Shown piece after piece: positions 1-11,781 of a DNA stretch of 64,000 nt. The notes beneath the pieces were generated by a model, which saw only the letters and a list, made by a program, of their open reading frames with translations, was not told the DNA's origin and made no database searches. A program made the translations under genes and the position numbers. Source of the DNA: Trebouxia sp. TZW2008 (Eukaryota; Chlorophyta; Trebouxiophyceae; Trebouxiales; Trebouxiaceae); the NCBI GenBank assembly GCA_002118135.1, contig BDIU01000164.1, positions 110,195-174,194 of the forward strand. Direction: 5' to 3'. How positions within the stretch are numbered: the stretch's first letter is position 1; each line of letters opens with the position of its first letter.

Positions 1-3000
1 TTCCAGTACAGACAAGCTTCCCTACTTGCAATGGGCAGGCAATATAAGCATTTGCTGGCATCATAAACATCTTGTCTTATGTGTTTTGCTCCATGGTGCA
101 GGGAGAGCTGAGCAACCCAGGTGTGGTGCCACGTGCCATTCAGGATGTCTTTGACATCATAGAGAAGACTCCTGGCCGAGACTTTCTGCTGAGAATGTCC
201 ATGATGGAGATATACAATGAGGCAAGTCCTCGCACTGCAACATGTCCATCTGCACAATCTGTCAGCTATGTCATGCTCAGCCTTCAACTTTTGCAGCTGG
301 ATCAATTCAAAGGATCATGGCCCTAGGATAGACCTGACCTGAGTCATGTGGATACAATTGTTGCAAATTGCACACTCGAGTCATGCCAAACATAATGATA
401 CGTTCGTCCTCATACCCATAATGAGGATCCAGTAATGATTGCACACCATGCCCTAAACATCTTGCTCTTGGTCTTTCATCTGGGTGATCTGCAAGAAGTG
501 GTCTTGGTTATACATCTAAGCATGATTTGCACATCAATCTGGATACAGGTACTAAATGACCTGCTAGACCCCTCAAGAGCCAATCTGAAGCTGAGGGAAG
601 ATCCAAAGAGAGGATTCTACGTGGAGGGCATCAAGGAAGAAACGCTTGTGTCTGCTGAGCATGCCTTGTCCATCATTGCCATGGGAGTTGCACATCGCAA
701 GGTGCGTCGATGTCATCATGTGTTGTTTTCAGACAATCATGAGGCGTCATGTTCAGCTTTTACTTCGCTGTGTTGGCTTGAGCGCCGCAGTTTCTTGAGA
801 CATGATGCAAGCTACACCAGGCAAAAGTCACCATTTCAGAAACATGCTGCAAGGACTCAAAATTGTGCCATAAGGCAACAGATCTGTATGACTTGCTGTA
901 TTTCAAAAGACACTGCATGTAGGGCACTGAGGACGTCATCACACATGATACATCAGCATATATCATGCTGCTGTCATGTGTGATCGCTACTGTCATGCGT
1001 AAATGCTGCTTACTGACAAAGCGCATGCTGTTAACACCTCTTTCACCACACGATAACTTGCGCAGTGGTATTGGCTTGAAAGTCCATTGGGCAACAATCA
1101 TGTTATCATTAGGTTATATGTTCATGACTAGGCTGTATTTCTGCAGGTTTCTGCTACATCCTTCAATGAGGGTAGCTCGCGTAGCCATACTATCTTGCGC
1201 CTGTCCATTGAGAGCAGCGAGAGGCCAGATGTGGACGCAGATCCTGATTCCAGGGTCGCTCGCACCTTGAGCTTCTTGAACCTCATTGATCTGGCAGGCT
1301 CTGAGTCTGCTAAAGCAGCAGTGAACAAGGGACACAGGACAGAAGGCAGCTACATCAACAAGAGTCTGCTGACTTTGGGTACTGTGATTGCGAAGCTGTC
1401 TGACGGCAATGCAGCACACATTCCCTTCAGAGACTCCAAGCTGACTAGACTGCTACAGGTGGGGATTAAGCACAACCCCAAAATGTGCTGTTTTGTACAC
1501 TGTCCTTTGGTGCAAAGCATGTTATGTTGCCATGCTTCACACGTCTTGACTGAGACTGCGTGCACAACATGCCAGATTGCTAGCTCAAAGCGTAGCAGGT
1601 CTATGCTCTTTTGTCAGTTCATTGCCAAGCTGTCTGATGGCAATGCAGCCCATATTCCCTTCAGAGACTCCAAGTTGACTAGGCTGCTACAGGTGGGGAT
1701 AGGACCTATGCCCTAGCTGGGCTGTTCTGTGTATTGATACTATGCTTTGCACAACCTGTCACTGTACACCAGCCAGTTCAAAGCAAATTGCACCCAGAAT
1801 GTGGCGGATACCCGACAAAATGGCCAGCAAACCTGCGCTTGTTTTGGTTTTAAGCCAGTCATAGACAGACACAAGGGGCAGAATACGTTTGGGTGCAGTC
1901 ATGCAGAATACCTGGGCATGTCAGAGCCTTGGGAGGTTCATGACTGAAGGACCATTGCCAAAGTGTTTAATATGCAGACAGCCTTGAGAAGTGCCTGTGC
2001 ACTGGCAGGCAGCTGCATCCAGAAGTAGAATCTTGTCTGACGACCTGCCTATGGATGTGCTCGTGTTGCCACTGCAGAGCTCCTTGACAGGCAATGGCGC
2101 ACGCATTTCAGTCATGTGTACAGTCACTCCAGCTTCAAGGCAAGCAGAGGAAACCCACAACACCCTCAAGTTTGCGACCTGAGCTGCAGCTTCTAGCATT
2201 TCTGACTTGCTCTGCAACCAGAGTTGCCGTTCATGCCTTGCAGAGCTCCTTGACAGGCAATGGCGCACGCATACCAGTCATCTGCACATTCACTCCAGCT
2301 TCAAGCCAAGCAGAAGAAACCCATAACACCCTCAAGCTTGCGACCAGAGCTGCAGCTTCTAGCATATCTGATTTGCTCTGCTACTGAACTTGCCATTCTT
2401 GCCTTGCAGAGCTCCTTGACAGGCAATGGCGCATGCATAACAGTCATTTGCACAGTCACTCCAGCTTCAAGTCAGGACAGTGGAAACCCACAACACCCTC
2501 AAGTTTGCAATCTGAGCTGCAGCTTCTAGCATCTCTAACTTCCTTTAGTATTGAACATGCAATCCTTGCCTTGCAGAGCTCCTTGACAGGCAATGGGGCT
2601 CGCATATCAGTCATCTGCACAGTCACTCCAGCTTCAAGCCAAGCAGAGGAAACCCACAACACCCTCAAGTTTGCAACTCGAGCAAAGAAGATTGAAATCA
2701 CAGCGCAGCGAAATGAGATTGTAGATCAGGCGTCGCTCATCCGCCGCTATCAGGAAGAGATTCAGACTCTCAGGTCACAACTGGACACGGTGGCAAGAGA
2801 GCGTGGTGGCCAGATTCCCACAGCTGCTTCAGTGCATGATCCTCTGCACCCTGAGGTGCGCCATCAGAATGAAAGCCACAATATGTTACACATTGTAGCA
2901 CAGGTGCTACACATGTATGCCCCGCATGCTGCCTTGTTAGGCATCACAGCATGGACGTATAATGTTCAAGCATTCAAAAGTCAGATATGAGCAGGCTGCA

Positions 3001-6000
3001 GGACTTGCTCGATTGCACGTCAAATTCTCTTCTCTGTTATGTCGACACTGGTGTCAGAGTGTGCCTGAATGCTGGCTGTACTGTGTCCAACTTGGTGTGT
3101 CCCAGCAGCTAATGATTGACTGTTTGATGGCCTGCTTGACTGATTGGATTTGGTACTCGCTGAAAGACATGTCTTGCAGATGCGCAATCTGCGGGAGCGT
3201 TTGGAAGAAGAGCACCAGGCGCTGCTGACAAGGGAGCAAGACAAGGCTGCGCTGGAGCTGCGCATTGGCCGCCTGACTAAGCTCATTCTGCATTCCACCC
3301 GCATCAACACCAGCACAGCTGCGGCCAGGAAACAGCGCATGAACTTGCTGAGGTCTTTCTCAGAGCATCTCTGCCCCACAGTGAGTTTGTCCATCACATC
3401 ACTGGCCTAATGCATTAGCAAAACCTGGATTAGGCTGCACACCTAGCACTTATGTTCATCTCTTTGTTGTACCCATGCAGTAGCTGCCTCACTCAACTCA
3501 TACTGCACTCCACGCGAATTAACACCAGCACAGCTGCCGCTCAGAAGCAGCGCATGAACTTGCTGACATCCTTCTCAGAGCAACTTTGCCCTACAGTGAG
3601 TTTGTCCATCTCTCTGCTGTCAAATGGGTTCAATACTGGCTTTGTCTTATTGCATCAACACAGCACAGCTGCAGCCAGGAAACAGCACATGAACTTGCTG
3701 AGATCCTCGTCAGAGCACCACTCAAGTGAGTGCCCCCATGGTCTCGTAGCAGTGCGTTGTTCACCCCACCAAGCGGCCAACTGCACTCAACTTGCATGCA
3801 GTGATTGGACCCTATTTTTTGTCGTGCGAAGGCAACAGGAATAGCTTTGGCATCAAGACCAGCGCAGCTGCCAGTAGGAGCAGCGCATGAACTTGCTGAC
3901 ACTTTTCTCAGAGCTTGTTCGATACACATCCATTGTCGAAGATTGTGAACTTGTATTGGCGCTGCTTTGCAACTGCTTCAACTAATGGCAGATGCTCACA
4001 TTGTACCGTATCTGCCACTGCTGAAGAGCTTGCATGCGTCAAGCCTGCACTTCCTTCATCTTGATGTTAGCATCACTCCTCTGCAAAAAAGCCTAAGAGC
4101 TCTGCAACACGGCAGTGTCAGCAAATCCTACTGAACACATGGTGTCTTTTTGCAGCCAGAGGCATACAGCAAGCCTGCACTTGCCTTAGTTTGATCCTAG
4201 CATCACCTGTGCGTAAAAGCCTAAGAACCCTGCACTCATGGCAGTGTCAGCAAGTTCTACTGAACACATGTTGTTGTCGTTTTGCAGCCAGAGTCGTCGA
4301 GATCACTGAGCAAGGCGTCTGGGGACGGCAGCACTGTTGGGATCTGCGCAGACAGTAATATACACAACCATGCTCATATGTGCGCATTTCTGGTATAGCC
4401 ATGCTCATTTTCACCATATTTGAGTGGTCGGCTGAATACGCAATGCTGTGTGGCTGCAGCCAGAGTCACTGAGATATTTGCGCAAGGCGTCTGAGGATGG
4501 CAGCGATGTTGGGTATGATGCAGACTGCCATGCCCATTCTGCTGAACAACCACTTAAATTCGCACTGTCGTCTGGCTGCAGCCAGAGTCATTATGATTGC
4601 TGTTCATTGCCTCCAACCAGCTGGTTGACCCACACTGTTTGTCTGCCTGCAGCCAGAGTTGTTTAGGTCGCTACACAAAGCATCTGAGGATGGCAGCAGC
4701 GTTAGCAACGGTGCAGACAGTAGTATGGACAGCCATGTTTTCAATGTCACGTATCTGAAACAGCCATTCTCACATTTAACCTTACCTGAACAGTTGGCTG
4801 AATATGCTGTGATGTGTGTCTGCAGCCAGAGTCATTGAGATCGCTGCACAAAGCCTCTGAGGATGGCAGCGATGTTGGCAATGGTGCAGACAGCCATGTT
4901 CTCACGTTGTGAAGTATCTAGTTCTGCTCAACAACTGAATGAGCACGCTGTTTTCCGGCCATGCTCACATTGCACAACATCTAAATGCTTAGCATGTACT
5001 GGTGTTTGGCTGCAGCCAGAGTCATTGAGATCGCTGCGTAAAGCCTCTGAGGATGGCAGCAGTGTTGGCAATGGTGCAGACAGTCCAATTGTAGCTGGTG
5101 CAACTCCACAGGAGCTACATCACGCCAACTTGAAGGTGGCTTCTTGGACCTCGCAAAGCGGTGAGTCAAACTTCCCTGGCAAAGGCCCAGCTGTTGTAAT
5201 TGAATGCTATGACAGATTTCATCATTTGTGACGAGTGAGGGCTCTACAATCGAAATGCAAATTTGTCTGGCATGATTGCAGCGCTGTGATTGATAGCACA
5301 GCACCACAGTGTAGCACTGCGCTCAGTACCACGCACAGTATGGAAGCACAGCATTGCGGCACAGCATAGCATGGCACTGCGCACAACATTGCGTATCTCA
5401 CAGCGCATTGTCATTGTAGAGCTGTAGCATAGCATAGCATAGCATAGCATAGCATAGCATAGCATAGCATAGCATAGCATAGCATAGCATAGCATAGCAT
5501 AGCATAGCATAGCATAGCATAGCATAGCATAGCGCAGCATGACAGGACACCAATCAAGCTCAGCAGACCTGATGCTGCCTGCAGAGGAGATACAGTCTGA
5601 CATAAGGCTTGCCAGATATTCACAGCACAGCACAGCACAGCATTGAGCGCTGCGTATAGCATGCAACCACATCATAGCATACTGCAAGCCAGCATGGCTC
5701 ACCTGGGCAATTTCAATGCTGCCTGCAGAGAGGGTACAGTCTGACATAGATTTGCCAGGAACCCCTCCAGGGCTGGACGTGGGCGCCCGCCCTAGCCCCC
5801 AGCAGCTGGAAGAAGCCTTGGCTGGCATCAAGTCAGCAGGGGCTTTGTTTCCAGGAAATGCTTTTGTGTGGCAAGTAGGAGCTAAGCAGGTGATCTGCAT
5901 ATATGGCTTGTGGTATTGTGTTCTGAAGGCACAGGGCCATAGTGCATGTGGGGCTGCATTGGTCATGCAAGAACAAAAATATAGCTTGGTGTAGTCTTTG

Positions 6001-9000
6001 TAACTCACGAGCGAAGATTTCTCATCTTTGGTTGAGAATACACAAACAGCAATACAATACAATCAGCAGCATGATGCTCAAGCTGACTCGTGAAGCATGG
6101 CGTTCATTTTCAAAACACAGCGCACCTCATAGCATTCCCAACTTTGTCTCCCACTGATCAGGGTTGCGCTTTGTTTTTGCATCACTTCGCAAGATTCTAG
6201 AGCTGTTTCCATTGACAATGACTCATACTCGCTGGCGTCTGTGCATTCCAGCAGTCTGCCAGCTCCAAGCTCAACATCCTTCCCTGTTGCTGCAGGATGC
6301 GATGTATGCCCCATACGATGCCGAAATTGATTTCCTGCAAGACCAGATCAGCGTTCTGTCAGACGAGCTTGCAGAGCGCGACAAGCACATTGAGAGCTTG
6401 AAGTCTGAAAGGGTGAGCGTTGGTCGTGAGGCTGGGATACTTACAGGGCGGGGTTCTAGGGCTGGGTCAAGGGCAAGTTCTGTAGCAGCCTCTGATGACG
6501 GTGACCGGGATGTTGAGCTTCAGGTAAGTCGTAAGCCACTGCAATTAAGCATGCAGAGCATCTCTAGGACGTGCACTAAGCTGACACAAGGACACATGCA
6601 CTCACACAAAGTAAGGAGCGCCCACTCTGGCAATTCTTGGAAGCTTGCCTATGGGCTTGTAGCACTCTAGCGTGCTCTCAAGAGCAGGCGAAACACCAAG
6701 GCAGCATTTCTACCTTTGCATGAACATGTCAAGCTCAGAGGACATGTCACAACAGTCAACGCTTTTCAGCAGCTTTGTGCACAGCAGCAGAGCAGAGCAG
6801 ACCTTCTCAGCAATACAATGTCCCATGTCATCACAGCATTGTGCACCTGACAAGGTCTGCGCGCTGATCATGAGTTCATTGCACATGCAGGTCCTGTATG
6901 CTGAACGTGAGTTTATGGCAGCGGAAATCAGGAGTGCCAACACCCACAATGCATCTCTTAGCAAAGAAGTGATGTAGCTGAAACAGCACCTGTGCTTTTT
7001 CGGCAACAATACGTCTCAAGACATCACAGCATGTTGCCTTGTGCAGTCTCTGTATGCTGAGCGAGAATTCATGGCAGCTCAGATCAAGAGTGTCAATGTC
7101 CACAATGCCTCTCTCAGCAAAGAAGTGATGCAGCTGAAATAGCAACTGGCAGCACCACAGGAGGGCATACCAAGAGGGCATTCACAAGGTTTTGAGCAAA
7201 ACTGCTTCTTGATCATGGCATTGTGCATTGTGCAGATTCTGTATGCTGAGCGAGAATTCATGGCAGCCCAAATCAAAAGCGCCAACATCCACAATGCGTC
7301 CCTCAGCAAAGAAGTGGCCCAGCTGAAACAGCAACTGGCAGCAGCACAGGAGGCCACACCAAGAGGGCAGTCCCAGGATGCCCTGCTGTCAGGCAGCAGC
7401 TCAGGCAGCATCAGTCATGACATCTTTGCAGATGCAAACAGGTGGGCAGGCATGCATTGTGGTCTTTGCTTCTGTCACTACTGCTTTTGTTCTTCCTGTT
7501 GTTGTGATGAAGGCATGCGTGTTGCATGCAGCAAGTCAGACCTGTCTTGGGGCTACTCATGGTTGTTGTAATAGCTGCTGCTTTTCAACACTGCAGCTCT
7601 CGCTCATGTTTGCGCAGATGCCTCGAGTGTAGTTGGAAGCATATGTGTCATGCAGTCAAAGTCTGTTTCACCCGTTATGAATCTGTGTTGAGCAGATTGA
7701 GGGTCATCGATGATGGCTGATGAGTTGTAACCCTCCTGGACTGCGATGCGATGTGCAAGTTGTAGTTGCTGCTGTCTTGAAGCTGTTGGTGTCCCTTACT
7801 GTGTGCCCAGTCGTTGACATGTTCCAAAAGCTTTGCAGTCTGACTTGCGCTTCCCAAAGCAATCAACACAAATGAGCACCCATTTGTTCAATATATGCAG
7901 GCTGGCAGCTGAACTAGAGAGTGAGGATCTCAGTCAAAAGCCTCTGTGACAATGTCTACTAGGAGCCAAATTTTGAAGCAGTCATCAAGCTTGACCACAT
8001 GTCACTGAAACATGCAGGCTGGCAGCTGAACTAGAGAGTGAGGATCTTGATCAAGAGCCTGCGCTGCAAACAGCCCCTGGGCCTACACAAGCAGCCCCTG
8101 GGGCTGTGCCAGTGGATGAGGAAGTCCTTGAGAGGCTAAGGGGCATGGAGCAGCAGATTCAGATGGCTCTTGTGGAACTGAAGAAGAAGGACCAGCAGCT
8201 GGCAGCAGAGCGCAGCAGCCTTGGCAGATTCAAGGTGACCTTGCTACGCTGATGCAAAACAAATGGCATGCCATTCTTTCCTTGTGCAGCGTGTTGCTTA
8301 TGGCCAGCTCAAGATCCAATGCCTTGTTCTGCTGCATCACAGGAGAGCCAGCCAGCTTTCACAGCATGTTCTTGATGCACTACAGTGTGTTCTGCAGATT
8401 GCTTATGGCCGGCTGACATCTTAGGGCCTGTCATCTTGCCACACTGACATTAGCCAGCTCAACTTTGAGGGCCTTTTGTTGATGCGTCACATTCCTTTCT
8501 GCACGACACACTGCTCATGGCAAGTCCACGTTTTGTAACCTGTGTATGATGCGTTACAGGAGTTGGAAGCCAATGCCACCGCACAGTTGCGCGAAACCTC
8601 AAGCGAGAACCAGGCCTTGAAGAAAGAGCTGTCTCGCTTGGAGGACCGCAACAACCAGTTGCAAGGGTACGGGCTGGACAACATGTCAGCAGATGAGCTC
8701 AGCAACCTCATACAGAGCCTCACTCAGGTATGCCTCACCCTCACTCAGTGGTGGCGCCTATGCAGGTCATAGATGGCTTACATCTGCTAAATGCTAGTCG
8801 TTAGGTCACGGGCAGTAGACCTAGCTGACTGCTGCAACCTGCTCATGTACTCTTGCTGTTCCTCTTCTGGACTCACATGCATAGGAGGGTCAGCGGCAGT
8901 CATTTCAGCTGACTGCTGCAGTATGTCCATGTCTTCTCCTCTTCCCATTCCTCTTGTTCTTTCATCACACGCATTTCCGTCGTGCAGGCTGTTGAGAGGG

Positions 9001-9236
9001 TCCGGATCACTGTGCAGCTAAGGCGGCTTGCAAATAGCTCCAAGCAAGAGTCAGCAGCATCTCCTTTTAGCACCCAAGCCAGCCGAAACAGTCCTGCCCC
9101 TCAAAAGCCCCTGGGCAAAAGCCCCAAGAAGCCTGGAAGGGCCTCGTCAATGAGCCTTGAGTCAATGCGCAGTGTGATGTCCAACTTGAGAAGCAAGGGC
9201 AAATCAAGCGCAGCTGAAGCTGGGAAGAGTAGCTGA
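1..9236 (+). CDS. Kinesin-7-like motor protein (partial, 5' end outside window)
   Basis: Microtubule motor of the kinesin superfamily. Exons I can join: 102-221, 549-701, 1147-1458, 2577-2855, 3180-3380, 5016-5160, 5729-5889, 6296-6523, 7236-7441, 8018-8234, 8560-8727, 8988-9236; phases agree and give about 812 residues after the missing N-terminus. The P-loop lies upstream of the window. Seen: EIYNE and VLNDLLDP, switch I-like SSRSHTI, switch [10 protein letters not shown], then [22 protein letters not shown] and [16 protein letters not shown]. The last, followed by [13 protein letters not shown], resembles the CENP-E/kinesin-7 neck. The remainder is charged coiled coil, then a Ser/Lys-rich tail ending in TGA at 9234-9236. 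The first intron has a GC donor (GCAAGT at 222). Six of its introns hold degenerate copies of the neighbouring exon junction, listed separately. The family call is firm; the subfamily is inferred from the neck sequence. Confidence 0.9.
1618..1708 (+). repeat. Partial copy of kinesin motor exon end (donor side)
   Basis: This stretch repeats the last ~75 nt of exon 1147-1458, its donor and a few intron bases ([24 protein letters not shown] then GTGGGGAT) with only a few, mostly silent, differences. It lies about 235 bp downstream in the same intron and includes no start of the exon, so it looks like a duplicated 3' junction rather than a full alternative exon. Confidence 0.85.
2078..2576 (+). 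repeat. Three tandem partial copies of a kinesin exon (acceptor side)
   Basis: Copies begin at 2078, 2243 and 2410, each straight after a CAG acceptor, and precede the intact exon at 2577. The steps are 165, 167 and 167 bp. Each carries about 106 nt coding for [20 protein letters not shown] and on through HNTLKFAT or a variant, then runs into intron-like sequence shared among the copies (GAGCTGCAGCTTCTAGCAT). The third copy has an altered reading frame in the middle. Only the fourth copy continues into the rest of the exon. Confidence 0.9.
3493..3920 (+). repeat. Three decaying copies of a kinesin exon end (donor side)
   Basis: The intact exon 3180-3380 ends in [20 protein letters not shown] and on to the GTGAGT donor. 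Copies follow at about 3493-3597 (complete junction including GTGAGTTTGTCCAT), 3653-3722 (shorter, still in frame) and 3856-3915 (stops and substitutions). Similarity falls with distance from the intact exon. Confidence 0.85.
4156..5015 (+). repeat. Array of six degenerate acceptor-side copies of a kinesin exon
   Basis: Copies of the GCAG|CCAGAGTC junction start at about 4156 (very short), 4288, 4460, 4582 (truncated), 4653 and 4826, ahead of the intact exon at 5016. They encode variants of [20 protein letters not shown] and end at a shared GCAGACAG. Steps among longer copies are 172, 173 and 190 bp. Intervening intron sequence is also partly shared. Only the 5016 copy reads on to 5160. Confidence 0.88.
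5428..5535. repeat. (AGCAT)n microsatellite in a kinesin intron
   Basis: About 21 nearly perfect copies of the pentamer AGCAT. It produces a spurious MLCYA-repeat open frame on the minus strand. Shorter AGCAC/AGCATT runs flank it (about 5320-5400 and 5618-5645). Confidence 0.97.
5573..5611 (+). repeat. Short acceptor-side copy of kinesin exon 5729-5889
   Basis: CTGCCTGCAGAGG and ACAGTCTGACATA reappear about 145 bp upstream of the real junction at 5729, then similarity is lost. Confidence 0.7.
6891..7160 (+). repeat. Two partial copies of a kinesin coiled-coil exon
   Basis: Copies start at 6891 and 7047, each after a CAG acceptor, before the intact exon at 7236. They encode [10 protein letters not shown] and SLSKEVM but then hit stops (GTGATGTAG; CTGAAATAG). 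The second copy keeps more of the exon (QLKxQLAAPQE-like) than the first, so retention rises toward the true exon. Confidence 0.88.
7901..7931 (+). repeat. Short copy of kinesin exon start at 8018
   Basis: ATGCAG|GCTGGCAGCTGAAC and about 15 further bases occur at 7901 and again 117 bp later at 8018, where the intact exon (to 8234) begins. Confidence 0.85.
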
Positions 9237-10119
9237 CAGAGCAAACAAAGGTTGGTGACTAGGTTGTGTTGATAGTTGTGACCATGGCAGAAGGAGTAAA
9301 AGGTCAAGTCAAACGCTCAGGCAGTTGCGATGACATGTGGGGCATAGCCATTGTGATAGGCAAGCATCATCACAGCCTTGACAAGAATGAGATGGGGAAG
9401 TTCAGTTGCAGCAGCTTTTCAAACAGCAAATAAATGCATAGTTGACCAACACACAGAACCAAGCTAGAGACCAGTCTGCCAGCATGGATCTCAAGGCAGT
9501 GGCTCAGCAGCAGCAAGGCCTGGTGTGAGTTGAGGTTTGCCATTAGAGCCAGTGATTTGGGGAATTTGTCATAGGCTGCAAAACGAATAATGAGTCAAAC
9601 AGATGATCCCAAGCTATTATTTTGTGCAGTACAGCCCACCTCTAGCTTCAGTTTTCAAGCCAACCCAGTTCCACGTAGTTAGAAACTTTTTGTTGCCTGC
9701 TCGTTGCTGTTTGTGCTAGCGTCAAGAATGCAGTGTTTCCCTTTTGCATAAGGTTCAGGATTTGTTCAGCCCTATTGAATTCATTATTCAAGCCCACTGG
9801 CAAGTTGTCACAGATGCAGACAATAATGTTTAGTGCTTGACAACAACGTAATATCTACTGTGAAAAGAGCCTCATTGACAACGTCGCGATTGCACAAGTG
9901 CACATTGTCATGCTGAGCTTCACAAGCAGGCAAATTCAAACTGCTCACAATCTTTTTCACACACCTTGATGATGACTGCATGGTGGCAACGTCAAACCAG
10001 CGGTGGTACGCTCACAGCAGTGCTATTGCAGAGGGCGTAGCATGACAGTTTGCATGTCACGGGAAACTTTTCAGACGCACTGCTGAGTCGGCGAACTGCC
10101 AAACGCGATCCTGAGGGTG
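9237..10119. other. Intergenic stretch, kinesin to clamp gene
   Basis: I see no coding exon on either strand. It should contain the kinesin 3' UTR (an AAATAAATG motif near 9426 is a possible poly(A) signal) and the promoter of the plus-strand gene starting at 10120. Confidence 0.5.
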
Positions 10120-11678
10120 ATGCCGGCCGCTGCTGCAGGGCCGCTGCTGTTCTCTGCCAGCCTCAGAAATGCCGCAAGTTTGAAAGCAGTGCTCGACTTA
10201 GTGGACAAAGACTACAGCCGAGATGCAGGTGCGTGCGTCAGCAAGGCCGACTGCTATACTGAGTTGCGTGCAGCAGGTCAGCATGTCCACGACTGTTGAT
10301 TCTTTGTGGCTTGCGTATGGACAGCAGTCAGCTGACTCAAGCTCAGAGCCTGCAAGCTACTCTCTTGTCAATGAGCTGCTTGCTGTGGACCTGCAGTGTC
10401 CATGCAGATTGACAGGAATGGGCTGCAGATCCACATCATTGATGATGCACAGGTGACCACTCCCAGGGGTGCATTGCCGTCTGATGCACCCCCTGGTCAC
10501 AATTTCTGTGAGGAGCCTACAGCCTATCAAAGTCCCTCCACATGCACCAGTGTGTGCTCATGTGCTTGTGATTACATCTGTGCCTGTGTGCTCGTCACAG
10601 GAGCAAAGTTGCCTGTGCTTTTCAAATTTCAAACTGCGCAGTCAAAGCATACAGCACCTAGCTGAAGCTGCACACATACTTACCACTGGCAACAATGTGC
10701 GAGCTGCAGACCTCCTTTCTGGATGCTTTTTTTCCTGCTGAGAAGTCAGCGTTCTCTCAGTTCAACTGGTAGGTCAGACACATCCCTGATCACTGACACT
10801 GCACTGTCAGCAATTGTTAGCATTTGCGCCCTCATCCTAGCCTGCAAAGTAACGTGGTGTGTTTTCACAGCAAAGCAGAGTTTCTGAAGCTATGGATCAA
10901 ACCAAGCTTCCTGTCAAATGTCCTTAAGACTGGCACTGGCAGTAAGGACAACATCTTGGCTGGTGAGCAAAGTCGTTGAGCCTTTGCGGAATCCTGTGCA
11001 CTAATACTCATGCCAGCCACTATGACATTGTCTGCAAGCCTGTTCTGTAAGGTCCTTCAGAACGCCCTGCAGTACTGTCTAGAGTGCAGGGTCTGATTGC
11101 AGTGAGCACACCCAACTCATTATGCTGATCTTGCTCAGCACGCATTGACTGTCACTGTCACTGTCACTGTCACTGTCACTGTCACTGTCACTGTCACTGT
11201 CACTGTCACTGTCACTGTCACTGTCACTGTCACTGTCACTGCTGTCACTGTCACTGTCACTGTCTCCTGCAGACTCATGGTGATCTTGCCCACAGCATGT
11301 CATTGTTCAAGTCAGATGTGAGTGCACCAGACTGGCCTGGATTGCATAGAGCCTGGGGCTGCTTGACCAACCTTTGCAGGGAGTCAGACTTGATGCACAT
11401 TTGTGTAAGGGACCAAATTGATACTGAGCGGTGTTCAGTGTTGCGCCAAAAGGCAAAATGTGGATGCAGGGGCATGTGTTAACATGGCAGTGCATGAGCC
11501 AGCAGATCATCTGCTGCTGACAGTGGACCCTCTGCTCAGCTCAGGCAAGGCTGGAGCGCGCGTCAAGCACACCATCACACTGCTGAATCCTGCAAATGGT
11601 ATGTCAACCTCCATTTCTGTCAGTGCCCCTGACCTAAAAGCTCCTTCAATCTAGATGCAAAGCTGCAACTGCCAGCTT

Positions 11679-11743
<65 letters not shown>

Positions 11744-11744
11744 A

Positions 11745-11781
<37 letters not shown>

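Noticed and set aside
2078..5160. CRISPR array
   Set aside because: Repeats are exon fragments with coding sense, of unequal length and divergent, in a eukaryotic intron; no cas genes.
5244..6062. 272-codon minus-strand open frame rich in MLCYA repeats
   Set aside because: It is the translation of the AGCAT microsatellite and overlaps a supported kinesin exon on the other strand.
11079..11303. Ser-Asp repeat frame on the minus strand
   Set aside because: Product of the CTGTCA hexamer array in an intron of the clamp gene; no conserved flanks.
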